DNA from: Opisthorchis felineus
Taxonomy: Eukaryota; Platyhelminthes; Trematoda; Opisthorchiida; Opisthorchiidae
DNA length: 64,000 nucleotides
Assembly (NCBI GenBank): GCA_004794785.1
Contig: SJOL01008492.1
Coordinates: 1,065,761 to 1,129,760, forward strand
Direction of reading: 5' to 3'
Below the pieces are notes generated by a model. The model was not told the DNA's origin and ran no database searches. It worked only from the letters and a program-made list of their open reading frames with translations. Below, piece after piece: positions 11,331-24,050 of this stretch; the first letter of the stretch is position 1, and every line of letters starts with the position of its first letter. A program made the translations under genes and the position numbers.

Positions 11331-14300
11331 TGCGTAGCTCGGAAACGAACTGCTCAAAATATCGTTGAGCTACGATTTACGGCAGACTAGGTGTCAGTGA
11401 AAAACTGTGCCAGTCCGTAAGCTTGCGGATGTTATTGCCTCCATAGCGAATGACATTTCGTCTATATGGACAGCAATCGTTCTTCCTGAGCACGGATTAC
11501 TCATCTAACTATGGACCTTCAAACGGATACCATCCAAGAGTAGCTCAGCAAGAAGTCGATAGCTAACGCATTTCAATTAATATTGTTATTAACGTGGATT
11601 ATACTCATTCTCCCGCTTTGTTCATTTGTGGGCTTTTTCCGAACGGAGAGGGGTTCGCCATGCGGAGCTCCCTTTACCGACCCGATGTTGTTTGACTAAG
11701 CTATCTACTCCGACACGTCTTGCCGGTGACTGGTGTTTTTCGCGGTGTGGACACCAGACCGAATGTGTGTTATTGTTTAGGGACGAATTCAGGCCTATTT
11801 TGTACATAAGTTTTGCACCTGGAATCTATCTGTCGAGCGCCAAAAGTGGCAAGTGCTTAAGCAATGCTTTCAGAATTCTCAGAGTGAGATCGTCAGCTCT
11901 CCGAAATACTCATAAGCGAACTCATTCTAAATCTAGAATCCCATTATTGGACATAGTATGATATCCTTCAGACGACTTTGTGGGAAAATTGTAATTTCTT
12001 TTAATGTGGAAGTTTTTCCGCGACAACCAGCATGCCGTATTTTCCAAACGATCGGCTCTAGTTAGACAATTTTAAACATTTCCGTTGAGCAGAATATCTT
12101 GGGGAGAGTTGGTTAATGTTGCCTTATAACTTTTATAACTGCCTTTATAACTGTTCACGGAGAGCTCCACAGAGCATCATATCTAGTTATCCGTCCAATG
12201 GAAACCAGCGGGACTGTTTGTTACATTATAAACTGGGATTCCAAGATCCACATAAAAGGTCATCAAACTCGGCTACACGTCATGGCCCTCTGAGTTGTCC
12301 AGGCTGCCAGACGACCCTCTCAAGTGTTTTAGGGCGATAAGCAAAGGCAGCTCATTCATTCAGAGCGCTGGCTTGTGAAATTAGGAATTACCTGCATACC
12401 GGGGATCAAGAGAACAAATGAGATCAAGATTAGCTGCTTGTTTTCCGGAATGTGTGTTGGTTTTGGAGTCTATTGTTCAAATCGATCTTGATAGCTTTCG
12501 CGCTCAACTTGTCTTTGTTCACTCTTTGTAGCAGTATCCAACACTTCCTCAAACCGCGACAAACCATTCATGGATTCTCAATCAGTTTCGTTTTTCTTTC
12601 TGGGCATCATTCTTAAAATATTTATAGTTGTGTAAAAGTGAGACATTGTGTTGCCGTCCACGAAAACAACGATGACAAAGATATGAGGCTGCTGATGACT
12701 CCGAGGATAAGAATAATGATCGTCGAGTAGCACAAGGATATGTGGGCATTCACAAAAAAGCGATCGGCATTCCTTCTTGCTAACATATGCTTTTGCCAAC
12801 TTAGGCACCATCATCCTCATCAGCTTGGTTGCTGACACAGAAACTTCTGTGTTACCCAGTTTAGACATAGTGAACATGAAACGTGCACACTTCATTCTGA
12901 ATTGTAGAGAAGGATATTTCCACTTTTGTCAAGCAGAAAGAAAGTGTTCAAAAACTGTTGGTAGTCCAGTGTTTAATTACACTGACATCCTTAGTCAGGT
13001 CACTTTCAACTTTTCGACTAATACCGTGCAAGATTTCTTCGTGAAAGTGTGCTTTTTGGCTTAGAAACGAAGTCTTCCATTGTACCAACTTTTTTCGGCC
13101 TTGCTCTCCGGTCTTGAAGTCCCTTTCTGTGATGTTTCATTTGGTCTCATTTCAGCTATCTTCCTTCCTACCTGATGTAGTGATCTTACTTGGAGGTTCG
13201 TTATATCCCTCATGTAAGAGAGGGCTATCTACTGAGCTGTTCGTTATGGCCACTGTTGAGGCATTCCCTTTCTCAACTGACTGCCAGCGACATTTTTTCG
13301 ATATTCGTTGTTTTTGAATAGGTTATGGTTGCACTACTTCTTAAAATGCACTGCAGCTTCGTCCTCCTGATCAGTACCTGGATGCAGTTCTTCTCGTAAT
13401 ACTTTGGATGAGTACCGTTGTAGTTAGATATTTGCTCCCATTCTGACTTTTTCCAAAGCAAGCAGGTCACCTTAGTTCCATCCACCGTCGTGTACAGCGA
13501 ATTTCGTTTATTGGTGACAAGGTGGTAGATCTATAGTTCTGGGTTAATCACTAGTGATTCAACGCATTTCAGTTTCAGCGTTACTGCTTTGGTGACAGTT
13601 TCCAGTACCAAAGATCCCATTAGAGTTCCGCTGAGTTGTTGCTATATCTGTCCATCAAAGGTGAAGGAGGTCGCCTTAAGGATGTTTGCTGGGTTGTACA
13701 GAGTTCCCGAGTTCATGATGTCGGTCATGCTCAGCTTACTTCGGACTAATTCTGCTACTTGGCAAAGTTAAATTAGTGTTAACGAAAGTATCCTCTGAAA
13801 TCCTCCGGATTCCTTTTCGAAATAACTTAGCTATAAAACATCAGATCATATCATGAATATCAACAAATACCGCGTCATTTTAGCTGGAGCGTTATTCAAC
13901 GCACCGAAGTGACGTCATTTACATTTGAGTGTTACCTGAATACCCGGTTAAAACAACATACTTTTCAGGTGAATGTTTATCGGTACGCACGTATTAATGC
14001 TGGACTTTCAGAAAGAAAGGAACTGTTAGTCGGCTCTCCAGAGTCCCCATCGACTTACGATTAGTGTCATGGGAGAGAAACGCGCTACTGTTTTTATGAC
14101 GGGATCGTGAACTAATGAGGTGAGTGGTGCTACGACATCAAATAAAAAGATTACCTTCTCCGACTTGTTTAGAAATCCACCAGCGTTCTTAGGTTTGTAT
14201 TACTACCCAGAAATTAATTGTCTAGTTTATTCATAAAATGAAGTTTCTGAAGGTGAACCGGGCGGTCAGAATGGAAACTCTTCATTGTGTTATTGGTATT

Positions 14301-16109
14301 CTGCAGAATAGCACAACATCAAAGTAATCTTCCTTCATTTCAGGATAAATTTCGCAGTCTTCTGGGTAACAGATTGATTTACTCCTTGAGATCCGCACGA
14401 CGGTTATACTCAATTGTTATGCGGGTACTAGAGTCAGTTAACAGTTGCTTCAACTTTCTGTTATAGTTTAGTTTGTTCACTACTGCCGTGATGTGTCCTT
14501 TGTTCCCTGGTATTATTATGATTATTTTTCTCTTTGTAGGCCTCTCACTGGGTTTCGCTCACTTTTTGGAATTGTACGTCTAATTTTGTTCTGTGTAGTG
14601 GCCGATAGTGTGTTGCTTAGCCCGTTCACACAGTGCGTTGTTTTTAGGGGGTTTTCGAACCAGCCAGGTAATCTTTCTGTGGATGTATCTCTGACGTCAG
14701 AGTTGAGTATTCGAATTGAAACTTCTTGTCCAGCTGCACTAGGTAGCTTGTTAGGTCTGTGTTTCAACCGTCACTGCAGGGGAGTTCCGGCGCTGCTTCA
14801 CTTCTTCTGAATAATTATACTCTGAGACCGATTTCTCCTTAAGATTCAGCCAGCTGCTCTAGACCAGTGAGTGAAATGATTCGGGAGTGAAACTGTGAAC
14901 TCTGCCCAATCCTCCTAGGGTAGTTCATGATAAGTACCAGATGGAATCAATCTTTTGTGCTACCTGACTTATGTTTGGAGCCAACTTCGATTATGAACTA
15001 CCTATATTACTGCGTTTTCACTGTCGCGATTTCCAACCTCAACAGTCGTATCTAATAAGTATTGCCAGATGACCTTGGACGGCCAAGAAATAACGTGTTC
15101 AATGGAACTCGCCCAGATGCAACAAGGTCAACAAACACTTGTCGGTTGATCACTCAAAGGTTCTTCAGGTTGGTCTTCCTTTCAGCACGGCATGTAAAAT
15201 TCCGTGACCATATGGGTATCCAAATACACCACAAAGACTAGACCTTCTAAACCACAAAATGTAAAGCGCTTGCATTGCAGTGAACTAAATCCTAACAAGT
15301 TATTAAAATGCGCCTGTTATTCAATCTTTTCTATGCGGTTTTGCATCACAAAAACCAAACCACAAGAATAGGCAAAAAACTCTTCAGGCCTGACAGTAGT
15401 AAAGAGGAAATCCGAAACAATTCAGCTGCGTTTGCCTCAGGAATGTGTGCAAAACCTATAGAAATAATCTCGATTTCCCTAGTGTTTTTTACAATAAACA
15501 ACTGACCAATCATTTTATATGAATACGGGTGTTCTTGCTTATACCCTCCTTGTGGAGTGCCTGAGGGCCTTTGAACAGCTGGATACTATATGCAGCCCAG
15601 GCTCCTCGGTTTCTTCACCACATGCCGGCCCAGCCAGTTCAATTCGGGATCAAGCCGGAGGCGCTTTCAAGAATTCAGTCAGTACGCATGATGTGTGGCC
15701 AAATTTTGCTGAAACATCTGTTCTGGACACACCGGGAAAATCCCGAATTGTTAGGGTTCTGTTGTTCTGTGAGTCGGCATCCCCAAGATGAGGGTCAAAG
15801 CATAGCTACAAGACTGAGTTGTAAGTAAGCATGCATACTATCACGCGCAGGCTGTGATGTCCTCGCTTTTGGCAAATGTTTGTCCGGTGAATACAAATAC
15901 AAATTACCCAGCTGACGTTTACAAATTCACCCATCAGCTTTGCTAAGAATCTGCATTCAACGACTCGAGCTTCATGAATGCATGAGAAGTTTGGTATTTT
16001 TATAAACTCTAAAAGAACATCAACCTCCCAAAAATCCGGTAGTGGGACAGTAGTGGAAGCTATGCATACACATTTTACCCAGGTAAGAAACCAGAAATCA
16101 TTGGGAAAC
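11331..16109. other. Intergenic, no gene recognised
   Basis: Several overlapping open frames of 90-111 codons occur (11,626-11,961 plus; 12,578-12,895 minus; 14,493-14,810 plus; 15,519-15,791 plus). None shows a known motif, and their lengths are within chance. The 15,519-15,828 block has two overlapping plus frames and a higher GC content; it may be a fragment of an unrecognised element. Confidence 0.4.
12121..12153 (+). repeat. Short TTATAACT microrepeat
   Basis: Three near-identical copies of (C)TTTATAACTG follow each other in 33 bases, probably replication slippage. Confidence 0.6.
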
Positions 16110-16425
16110 TCTCGGACATATACATGTTACATACCTTGAATTCGAAAGACATGTATACCAACAAATGATAGAAACGACCAGGTGGCACCAATAGCATACC
16201 CAATTGCGGAAGTCTTAATACGGAAAATGGAGCACATTATATTACCACGGATCAACCCAGAGCTTTGAATCCACTATCTGAGCGAGACATTTGTTATCCT
16301 CAAATAAAATCCAACAGCACGAACTGCTCAACAACATATTCGAGGATATTAGGTTGGCAGATGAACTGGAGAAAGGCAACAGACTGCCGTTCTAGGATCT
16401 ACTGATTCAATGGACTACCGACGGT
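16110..16425 (+). pseudogene. Penelope-like element reverse transcriptase, decayed fragment
   Basis: A PLE reverse transcriptase is readable on the plus strand across at least two frameshifts and two stops. In order: VTYLEFERHVYQQ (about 16,123-16,161), matching the PLE block before the primer-grip-like GTPMGxPI; then APIAYPIAEVLIRKME (about 16,183-16,230); then ILPRINPEL, a stop where PLEs have tryptophan, and HYLSETFVILK (16,272-16,304), a degraded form of the catalytic YVDDTFVILK. After a frameshift comes QHELLNNIFEDIR (16,315-16,353), then ELEKGNRLPF, stop, DLLIQ (to about 16,410), matching the PLE block LxFLDVLV. The catalytic aspartates are lost (SE in place of DD). The GIY-YIG endonuclease was not found. 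The fragment ends where a family 2 hammerhead begins. It was long inactive; when intact it would have copied element RNA at chromosomal targets. Confidence 0.8.
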
Positions 16426-16500
16426 GCATTGACGATGTCACCTCGACTGATGACCAGACGTTTGCAACGCACTGAATAACCCGACCACGAACAATGGTAT
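16418..16500 (+). repeat. Family 2 hammerhead remnant joined to PLE reverse transcriptase
   Basis: The sequence TGTCACCTCG (16,436-16,445), TGATGA (16,448-16,453) and ACGTTTGCAA (16,458-16,467) lines up with the family 2 ribozyme, and CCGACCACGAAC resembles its 3' end. The core CTGATGA has become TTGACGA (16,429-16,435), and GAAA has become CCAGA-like sequence, so it cannot cleave. It directly follows the PLE reverse transcriptase, and the frame continues across the junction as DGALTMS, close to the DGxLTTS expected in PLE reverse transcriptases. The junction may therefore lie inside a short stretch of similarity. Confidence 0.6.
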
Positions 16501-16747
16501 TACATGGACTTGTTAGGAAGCAATATCGTTGGGTGACGCTGTCGCTTAGACTTAAATCAATTCTTCATAGTATTCAAGAAGTAATTCTAAGTTGAAAATT
16601 TTGGTTACTATTTGTCTCACAAAGGTTCGCATTTTTTGAAAAGTGAATCCACGTTAACAGAATACATTTTTGGAAGATTGTGGGAAGGCCACTAAGTTTG
16701 CTTTGCAAAGAGAATAAAATCTTTAAGAAATACTGGGAGACTAATAG

Positions 16748-16872
16748 GCACAACCACCAACCCATCGCTACGCCCCACTACGCTCCCTAACAACGCACTG
16801 ATGATGTCATCTCGGTTGGTGATGAAACATTTGCAATCAAATTGCCCAGCTCAGCGAACAAACCAATGACCA
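16748..16872 (+). mobile_element. Family 2 ribozyme-retroelement with 10-bp target duplication
   Basis: A 125-bp insertion flanked by the perfect direct repeat AGACTAATAG (16,738-16,747 and 16,873-16,882). It is very similar to 11,167-11,315, sharing the blocks CCAACCCATCGCTACGC, CACTACGCTCCCTAACAACG and GCCCAGCTCAGCGAACAA, and ends at the same 3' point (CCAATGACC). It is cut about 20 bp further in at the 5' side than the other copy. It contains a nearly complete hammerhead and no open frame. Confidence 0.78.
16791..16844 (+). ncRNA. Hammerhead ribozyme, family 2
   Basis: CTGATGA (16,798-16,804) and GAAA (16,824-16,827) are intact. Stem II is GTCATC (16,806-16,811) with GGTGAT (16,818-16,823), six pairs including two wobbles, around the loop TCGGTT. 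Stem I is GCA (16,795-16,797) with TGC (16,832-16,834), and beyond an internal loop CAA (16,791-16,793) can pair with TTG (16,842-16,844). The usual self-complementary stem III ACGT is ACAT here, so a dimer would have mismatches. Known hammerheads of this plan work as RNA dimers because stem III is too short in the monomer. Activity of this copy is doubtful but possible. Confidence 0.78.
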
Positions 16873-16882
16873 GACTAATAGT

Positions 16883-19800
16883 AATAAGCTAATGGGACGT
16901 ATGTTATACCAGGCAGGGCGAAAAGTTGTACCACTTTATATACTGCTGTGTGGGGCCGGTTCAATGCTTTACCATTCGCCCTTGTTCGTACGTAGATATT
17001 GGGCATTGGTGCTGTTCGCCTTCCAAGATGAGGCCCTAGTGACCATCTTTGTTTGGCTGGAAACATTGAACTTATGATGGCTAACTGATGCCAGTGGCGT
17101 TCATTCTATCAGTTTCTCTCCAGATTGTCTAAAAGTGGGTTGGAGGTGTAGGCGACCCGGATGTTTGTGGTAGGCTAGCCCTTGCTTCTCCTGTCCCATT
17201 TTATCTATTTTCCACTATGCGGCCTTATTCAACCAAATTGACGCAATTGTATATCTGTGGAGCATCAGTTTTCTCCACTAACTTTGCTGTCAATGATGGT
17301 GATGATGAGTGAAAAAAATAAAATATCCGCCGCAGTAAGATCCATACTGCCGTTTCTTAAGTCCATATTTTATTCTGATGACTGGTGAACCTGATTAACT
17401 ACTGCGTTGCGTGCTTGATCAACCAATAAAATTATAGATTTGCAGATATTTTCGTTTGGGTTTAACCTCACGAAGCACCACGCGTCTGATTCGTTCGTAC
17501 CAGTGTGCACAATTCCGCCAAATGTTCCGCATCCGAATTATTCAGGCGGAACAAAAGTACAACAGTTGACGTGTCCCACTCATGATTTATTGTATCTTCT
17601 GAGGTATATGAATTCCTCATAAAAATGCTCCTGTTCCTCATAACTGTGGGACTTCTGGTGAGATTCCCATGAGAGGACAGTTTCTAAAGGTCACACTGTT
17701 TTTTTCATGCACAAAGAGATGCATGTGTACGGACAACTTCACAATTTATTATCATTCCGCACCTTGGAGAATAAAAAATAGCCTTTCTGATACCATGTTC
17801 AGAATGCGTCAATGGAGTTCATGGGACAAACTGTGTTGCTAGTTAATTTAGGACGATTCCGCAATGCTACGAATTAACTTCTATCAGTTGTCCTGTGTGC
17901 TTAACGAAGAATGAATTGCCTCTCTTTGCGCGCACGCTACATCTGCCGTCATGATTTACATTACTTCGGCACATATGCGTAGTATTTATATTTCTAAACA
18001 GAATACGGGTCAGTTTGAGTCAACGAGATATATTTTGTAAGATCTCGTTCCAAACTAGACGATAGCCAAGTTTGCGATGCAAACAAAACATGCACTGTTA
18101 TTTTGAGAGGAAGTTCTCTGACCTTGGGGTTACGTGGCAAAGTTGTTAATCTGTAAATTTTGATCTGTGGCCCGATTCGAACCTAGTCTAAACATTTTCA
18201 CGCAAAGACTGCAACAATCTGGTCATAAGAAAAGTATTCCCATGAGTTTGATTGACATTGGTTTGCTCGGTGCATGGCGCGAATGTCACGCATATTGGGA
18301 GTTAATCAGACGCTTTGTTTATCTTTCTAAGAGCGTTCTGTAAGAGCATCTCAGAGCTCGAAAAGGCTAACAAAAAGTTCGACATTTCCTCAAGTTCTCA
18401 GGAAACCGATCACTGACACTCCTCTCAAGCACGATCTAACACTTGTAGGAAAACTGAGGAAATCGATAGTCCGGGCACTGGGTGATAAAAGAGATGTATG
18501 CAGATTTTATTAGTTTTACCAGTTCCAATCTTGTTATCATTCACTGATCTGAACAAACGGAAGAAGGGATCTCTAAATCGGCAGAATAATTGATAAGCCA
18601 ACAACAAAATCACATCTGGTGAGAAATTTCTGCAAACTTGAATAGATACCCAGATCAGCATAATGCAAACTGGAAAACAGACACCCCTGGATGGGATAGT
18701 TTAGTTGGCCATATAAAGCCAATCATGACGAGGATACTAGGAACAGACTTTCTAAGTACAGGAATGCATTGGATCAGGATAGAGGAAGTGCAATCCTTGT
18801 TCTGCATATTCTAGGTGCCAGTAGCACCCATAGCCCTTCTGAAATCGTTAAGAGACCAACGATCACCACAATTTACCTGAATAAAGAAACAGAAACCTCA
18901 GTGAATTAGAAAGCCCTTTGTAAAACTTGGACAGTTCAACCTTTGGCAGTGCCATATTGAAACAACCTCAACGGCAAGAAGGTTCAAAGGGCTGGATTAT
19001 GAGAGGTTTGGCTCATTCGTTATTGCCAGTAGTGCAGAACATATTTCATTGATGTTCGTTTCTCGCAAGATGATCCCCAAAATTATCTAAGCCTCGGATG
19101 CTGTGAATGTAAGAGGATCAGATAACCGACTTGACCAGACTGTCACAGGCAGAAGAAGGTGGCCTGTCTAACGTCAAACACCTTTCACGAACTCACGAAT
19201 AACGCTCACCATTACATTCACTGAACTACTGATGAATGTTGTTGCCGTGGCCCACGGGGTGTGCATATCTATTAGGTTTAGGGCACAAAGAAAGCGGGGC
19301 TATTCGAAAATGACTTGTTGTAGAGTTCTGTTACAACAGATTGCGATCACCTAACCTAGTTGCCGCCTATAAGTGTTTTTGAGGAATGTTGATGCATAAA
19401 TATGAAATATCCTTTGCCTGGTATCTGATCCGACCATACATTTTGATAGAAAATAGTTTAGAGCCTTCCATATCGCATTTACAACTATCCGATCAAGACT
19501 TAGGGGAACCACGCCACTGGTGGTGGGTAGTAAACGTGGTCGTGCATACTTACCTGAGGAATGGAATAAACAAGATAACTTCCCCACAACTGTTTTGTTA
19601 CCAGCTATGGATTCATACAATATCACATGCTCGGTCCAATAAGCGAACGGTCACACGAAGGATTTTTCACTTTAACTAGGGTCGTTGAGCGTGGGTAGAG
19701 CATGACATTGTCCATCCACGTAGGTGGGTAGAGAGTGGCTTCAACGTTTTTTCTGTAACCTACACACCGCGAGACGCGTTCAGCTCCGAGGACACTGGCT

Positions 19801-20989
19801 AGGTGAGCATCATTTTGACGAAGAAGCATTCCGAACCTCACCCCTGCAGTGCTTGCGTTCGGACGAAGAAGTTGACCCCCAAACAATACTTGAGTTTTAC
19901 GTAGCTTTGAAATTTTTCTTCGGCTGACATAAACTGAATTCCTCATTTGTGGTTCAGTATCAAGCAGAGGTTCAGTTATCATACCACCGGTTGACCGACT
20001 ATATTGGGTGTGTTCTCGGCACATTTACTTCATTTCCTGAAAAACGTTTTGATGGCCTCGTTCCTGTGCCGCTGTTAGGTGTCTTTCAGTCGTTGATCTC
20101 GAGAAAACCTATCCATTGTGTAATACGTAATCCAATAGAAATTTCGGTCGATACATGAATGATTGTGTGTGTTTATTGGCCTTTGCCCAAATGTGAAGCG
20201 TATAGCCCACTCCAGATTTAACTTGAGTCACTACACAAGACGTCGAAACAGTTGTACTTCAGAGGTAATAGCACAAATCGGATGGACGTTTTCTGTCATT
20301 TTAGAGGACGCACCAAGTTCGATTTCCTAGTTCGAAAAGTTAGAAACTCGTTTATTGGCAGGTTAAGTTAAGTATTGTCGCCTTATAGCTCCTCTGGGTT
20401 GTGGAGGACCGTTTCAAAAATACAACCCACCTATGATCTGCCAAAATCATTCCTACATGCAATATTCTCTTATCAGGTAATAAGAAACGATCCCGAAAGG
20501 AACTGCTTATGTATGTTCCCATAACTGGCTGCTTCATCCTCTTCCTATTTATGAATTTTGTACGTTCATTGCCTAAAACGAATTGCATTTATCGAATGGG
20601 ACTAATTGGCTCTGTAACATTGAAATTCCGATCTTGTCGGTCCTCATTAACAAGATCGCCCTGCAGATCCATCATTCCTACGTTTAAGCCAGGATGGTGG
20701 GGTTGTAACAAATCATCTGCACCACCCAGCATGGTGTTTCTGGATGCTGCCACACAAGAGGTTTCCTGCTTACGGTTATGCTTACTACACACCCATTAGC
20801 TGTTGATAGGTAAACATTGATCTGATCGCTAGCTTGACAGTTAGTTTGCATGTTGAACGAGACACCGTCAGTACGCAGCGCTGTGAAGAGATCGTACCCG
20901 CAAACTGTTCATCTGATTAACAAGAAACGCAGGAAACGCACTCGGACTATCAATAGTCCAACACATTGTCAACTGCTCACTCGGTACCA
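16883..20989. other. Intergenic, no gene recognised
   Basis: A perfect B-box-like GATTCGAACC lies at about 18,173-18,182 without a tRNA fold around it. The most protein-like stretch is a 133-codon minus-strand frame at 19,623-20,024. It is relatively GC-rich and rich in Arg and Leu, but no family is recognised. A short GATGGTGATGATGA run lies near 17,290. Confidence 0.4.
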
Positions 20990-22175
20990 AATCCATATTG
21001 GTTGGCAGCACAACTGCGCACGTCAAACCTACCACTTGATACCCCACCGCTTGTCAGATCATACACGTTCAGTATCTGCCTATTTTCCCTGAGTTCATCA
21101 CGTCCAGTGGTGTCAGGCAAGGATTTTCTGTCTTCAACTTCGTAATCGATATGCTTCTTTAATCTTCTTAATCTACGTTTAACACCTCGGGGGTCAAAAT
21201 CCTACTGGGCCTTGACTACGCTGACGATATTGCTTTTCTTGGATCAGACCCTTTTAAGTGGCACAAGTAATTCTGCTGCACAGCTCTGTATCCGCTGAGC
21301 ACCCGTAAATGTTAAAGTGTTGGTGCACGATTGAGTGGGATCAAATCCAAAACTCATGCTCACAGGTGAACCAATCGCTTTAGTATGAAGGTTCGCATAT
21401 CTGGGCAACTGCACTGCTGAAAGACGAAGTCACATCCCGAAGTTTGAAGGCCAGGGCAGCGTTCCCTAAACGACGACATTTGTGGTGCCGAAGTAACATC
21501 AGCATGACTGTGAAGGGTTCAGAGGCGCGGTCTCTGGGTGTGGAAGATCTTCAAAGGCTCTGTGGTTGATCATAAGTGCCTCCGGAGCATTGTGCGAGTC
21601 TTGTGGGGACAACATACCAGTAATGCTGAAGTACTGTAGAGAGTTTTCGGGAAATTGAATTCTCCCTTGATAGATCGGCTAGCAACACTCTACAGGTTGC
21701 ACTGTTAGGTCATGTGCTTCGTATGCAAGAGGACCGTATGCCTCATAGAACCCTCTTTGCCCAGCCTTGTTTGGAATGGAGACTACTCACGGGGCAGTCG
21801 ATCCATGACCTGAAGACGAAGTACGAAAACCCTTACCGGTCAACTCACTCGCTTTAGTACCTGCCATATCACCGGATGGAGACCGCGGAACGAAACAATC
21901 CAGTGATCAGCAAGCCCGACAGATATGGTTGTGTCACGTAGCCAATGGAGGTCTTCCATCAAAGCCATCACCTTTATTGCGTAGGTCACAATTCTTGTCA
22001 CAGTGAGCAGACAGAACCACCGGACGACAATGAACTGATTGGGCCATTGACTCCAGTATGTGACTCGAATTCCCTTATTCTCCTCATCCTCGATATATGA
22101 AGCTGCAGCAGCTGGAACCAATTCGCCTCGATGCATGGTTTGTGAGCTGAAAAACTTAACTGACTGAACTGAACT
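20990..22175 (+). pseudogene. RTE-like non-LTR retrotransposon, 3' half, decayed
   Basis: Reverse transcriptase blocks can be read in order on the plus strand, with many frameshifts and stops. EFITSSGVRQG and NFVIDMLL lie at about 21,090-21,167. LDYADDIAFLGSDP, with the catalytic YADD, lies at 21,211-21,252. F-YLGNC lies near 21,391, and the thumb region (KARAAFPK, RHLWxR) at about 21,445-21,500. CLRSIVRVLW lies near 21,570-21,605, and a terminal block of the form MVVSRSQWRSSI near 21,920-21,960. The copy ends in GAACTGAACT-type short repeats at about 22,160-22,175, as RTE-type tails do. An intact element would encode an endonuclease plus reverse transcriptase; the endonuclease half is absent, so the copy is 5'-truncated. 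The start is uncertain by about 150 bp. Confidence 0.85.
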
Positions 22176-24050
22176 TGGTGTCTGTCATTTGTCCAGCGGA
22201 GTAATTAGGAGTGGACAGAACTCACCCGACGAAAGGACTGTCTAGTCGAAGATTGTATCACTCGATACCGGCCGATAAATGACATGAATAAAGCTACACC
22301 ACATTCCTGCCGGGATTTCAGTGCTGGAGTACGACCGACAAAACACTTTTGTTTGGATGGTATCTCAAAGTCATCGGTTCAATTAGATAGAACTAGGTCA
22401 GCTACGTAGATACTTTTACTGAATTTTTAGTTGCGAATTTTGCCTTATCGAGCCTCTCACTGTGCCTGAAGTGGATAAATTCAGCTGCCTTAATGTCTGT
22501 AAATGGATACGTCAGCTGAAGTGAACCCCAGCGGAGACCAAAATATCCGGTGATTAGCACAGCCCAATAGTATTGATCCTTTTCAGATGGAGCACGCTGC
22601 TTCACAGTAGAACGCAGGCGTTATGGGGACACATCAGTCGACCGGATGAATCAGTACAAACCCTCAGGGTTCTTTCTTGATTTCTATGTGATATCCATTC
22701 CTGCAGGACTGCTTGGGGCATGCAACATACGAAATTTGGTTTGTTAACTCACCGGTAAAATCCATGTTGACCAAACTCCAAACAGAACTGATTGACTATA
22801 GGAAGTGTTTTATGATCAGCAGCTCGGAAAGGACCCATGTTTGAACTGGGTGTTTAGGCCACTGCAAGTAAGGTAGCCTAAAGTGGAACAAGAAGACACA
22901 GGAATCATGTAAACCGGCGATCATGCACTTGTGTTATTTGGACACCTAGTACGTAGCTGAGGGAATATTTAGCCACGAGTCGTACCTGGTGACTACACTC
23001 CCAATACAGTTTTTTGTCATGGTAGGTGACAGATCTGCACAAACTTGACAGTACGGCAACACCGTCTGGAATAGCGTGACCATGGACACGTTCAAAACGC
23101 TGAACTGGTTTCTCCATTCATTTCACAAGGCGATGAATGACTGAGATTCAAAAAGAGATCACCACCGAAATCGGTGATAAGAGGAGCGAAATGAGCTGAC
23201 ACGACCACACATACGCCGAGAGTGGTTAGGACTTTTCGTTTCGGATCAGATGGAGAAACTCGGCTCCACCGTGGCAGAACACCATTGATGAACTAGTTCA
23301 GAATGCGCTGTGGAGATAGGATGGTGTGGACTCAGTGTAATTTGCATGTGCTTGAATTATACAAGCAATTCTTCAATCACAATTCACATTTATGCTAGTT
23401 TTGTATTCAACCCGACCAATTTTCTATTCTGTAAAAAGATTTATGACAGGGTTTTTGATGAAGCAATGCCTTACGAGTGTTTTTTTGGCCTGGAATGTTA
23501 CATCTGTTTTGACCAAAGGTAAAGCCCTTCAAAGCGCAGAAAAAGCGATCGGTTTATTTTGAGTCTTTTTATTTACAAAGACTATAATAAATTCTCAAAC
23601 AATTTGTCGAACCAACTGAATTGAAGTTTGACAAATTGTTAATATCGTTGGAAACAATAGAGAGCTTAGTAGTCATCGTTTCAAATGAACCGAATTGTCC
23701 TGAAAGTGAGCTTCGGATAAGTGCTCACAATAAACTAAGTTTGTATGTACTGTGGTTTTTGACTTGAACAGTTGAAGTGATTGATTTCAATTCAAACAAG
23801 TCTTCTGAGGATTGCACGGCTTTTGATACTAGTAAGAATTACCGCAGCTCACTGGTGTCTTAACTTACTTGGATATTGCTTCCATATTAGCTGAGAATGA
23901 ACACTTTCGACATAGAAGCGTTACTTTAACTTATATTCAGTTGCGTAAAACGGATAATTGTTTTGCCTTCTACCAGAACACACACGTATGTTGCACGTGA
24001 CGTCCCGGTAGAGGGCAAAAAATTTTGACGAACGGCCTTAAATGAATAAG
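22176..24050. other. Intergenic, possible second RTE tail fragment
   Basis: Bases 22,520-22,580 resemble the 21,870-21,930 part of the neighbouring RTE copy (GCGGAGACC, CCGGTGATTAGCA versus CCAGTGATCAGCA), so a small further fragment may be present. Nothing else was recognised. A hairpin is listed at 23,598-23,640. Confidence 0.35.
23598..23640. repeat. Hairpin, 11-bp perfect arms
   Basis: AACAATTTGTC (23,598-23,608) and GACAAATTGTT (23,630-23,640) are exact inverted repeats around a 21-base loop. No T-tract or gene end is nearby that would give it a function. Confidence 0.6.

Noticed and set aside
12578..13064. Overlapping 105- and 95-codon frames on opposite strands
   Set aside because: Chance length, no motif, and mutually exclusive reading.
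18165..18235. tRNA gene at a perfect B-box-like GATTCGAACC
   Set aside because: No A box at the right distance and no acceptor or anticodon stem closes.
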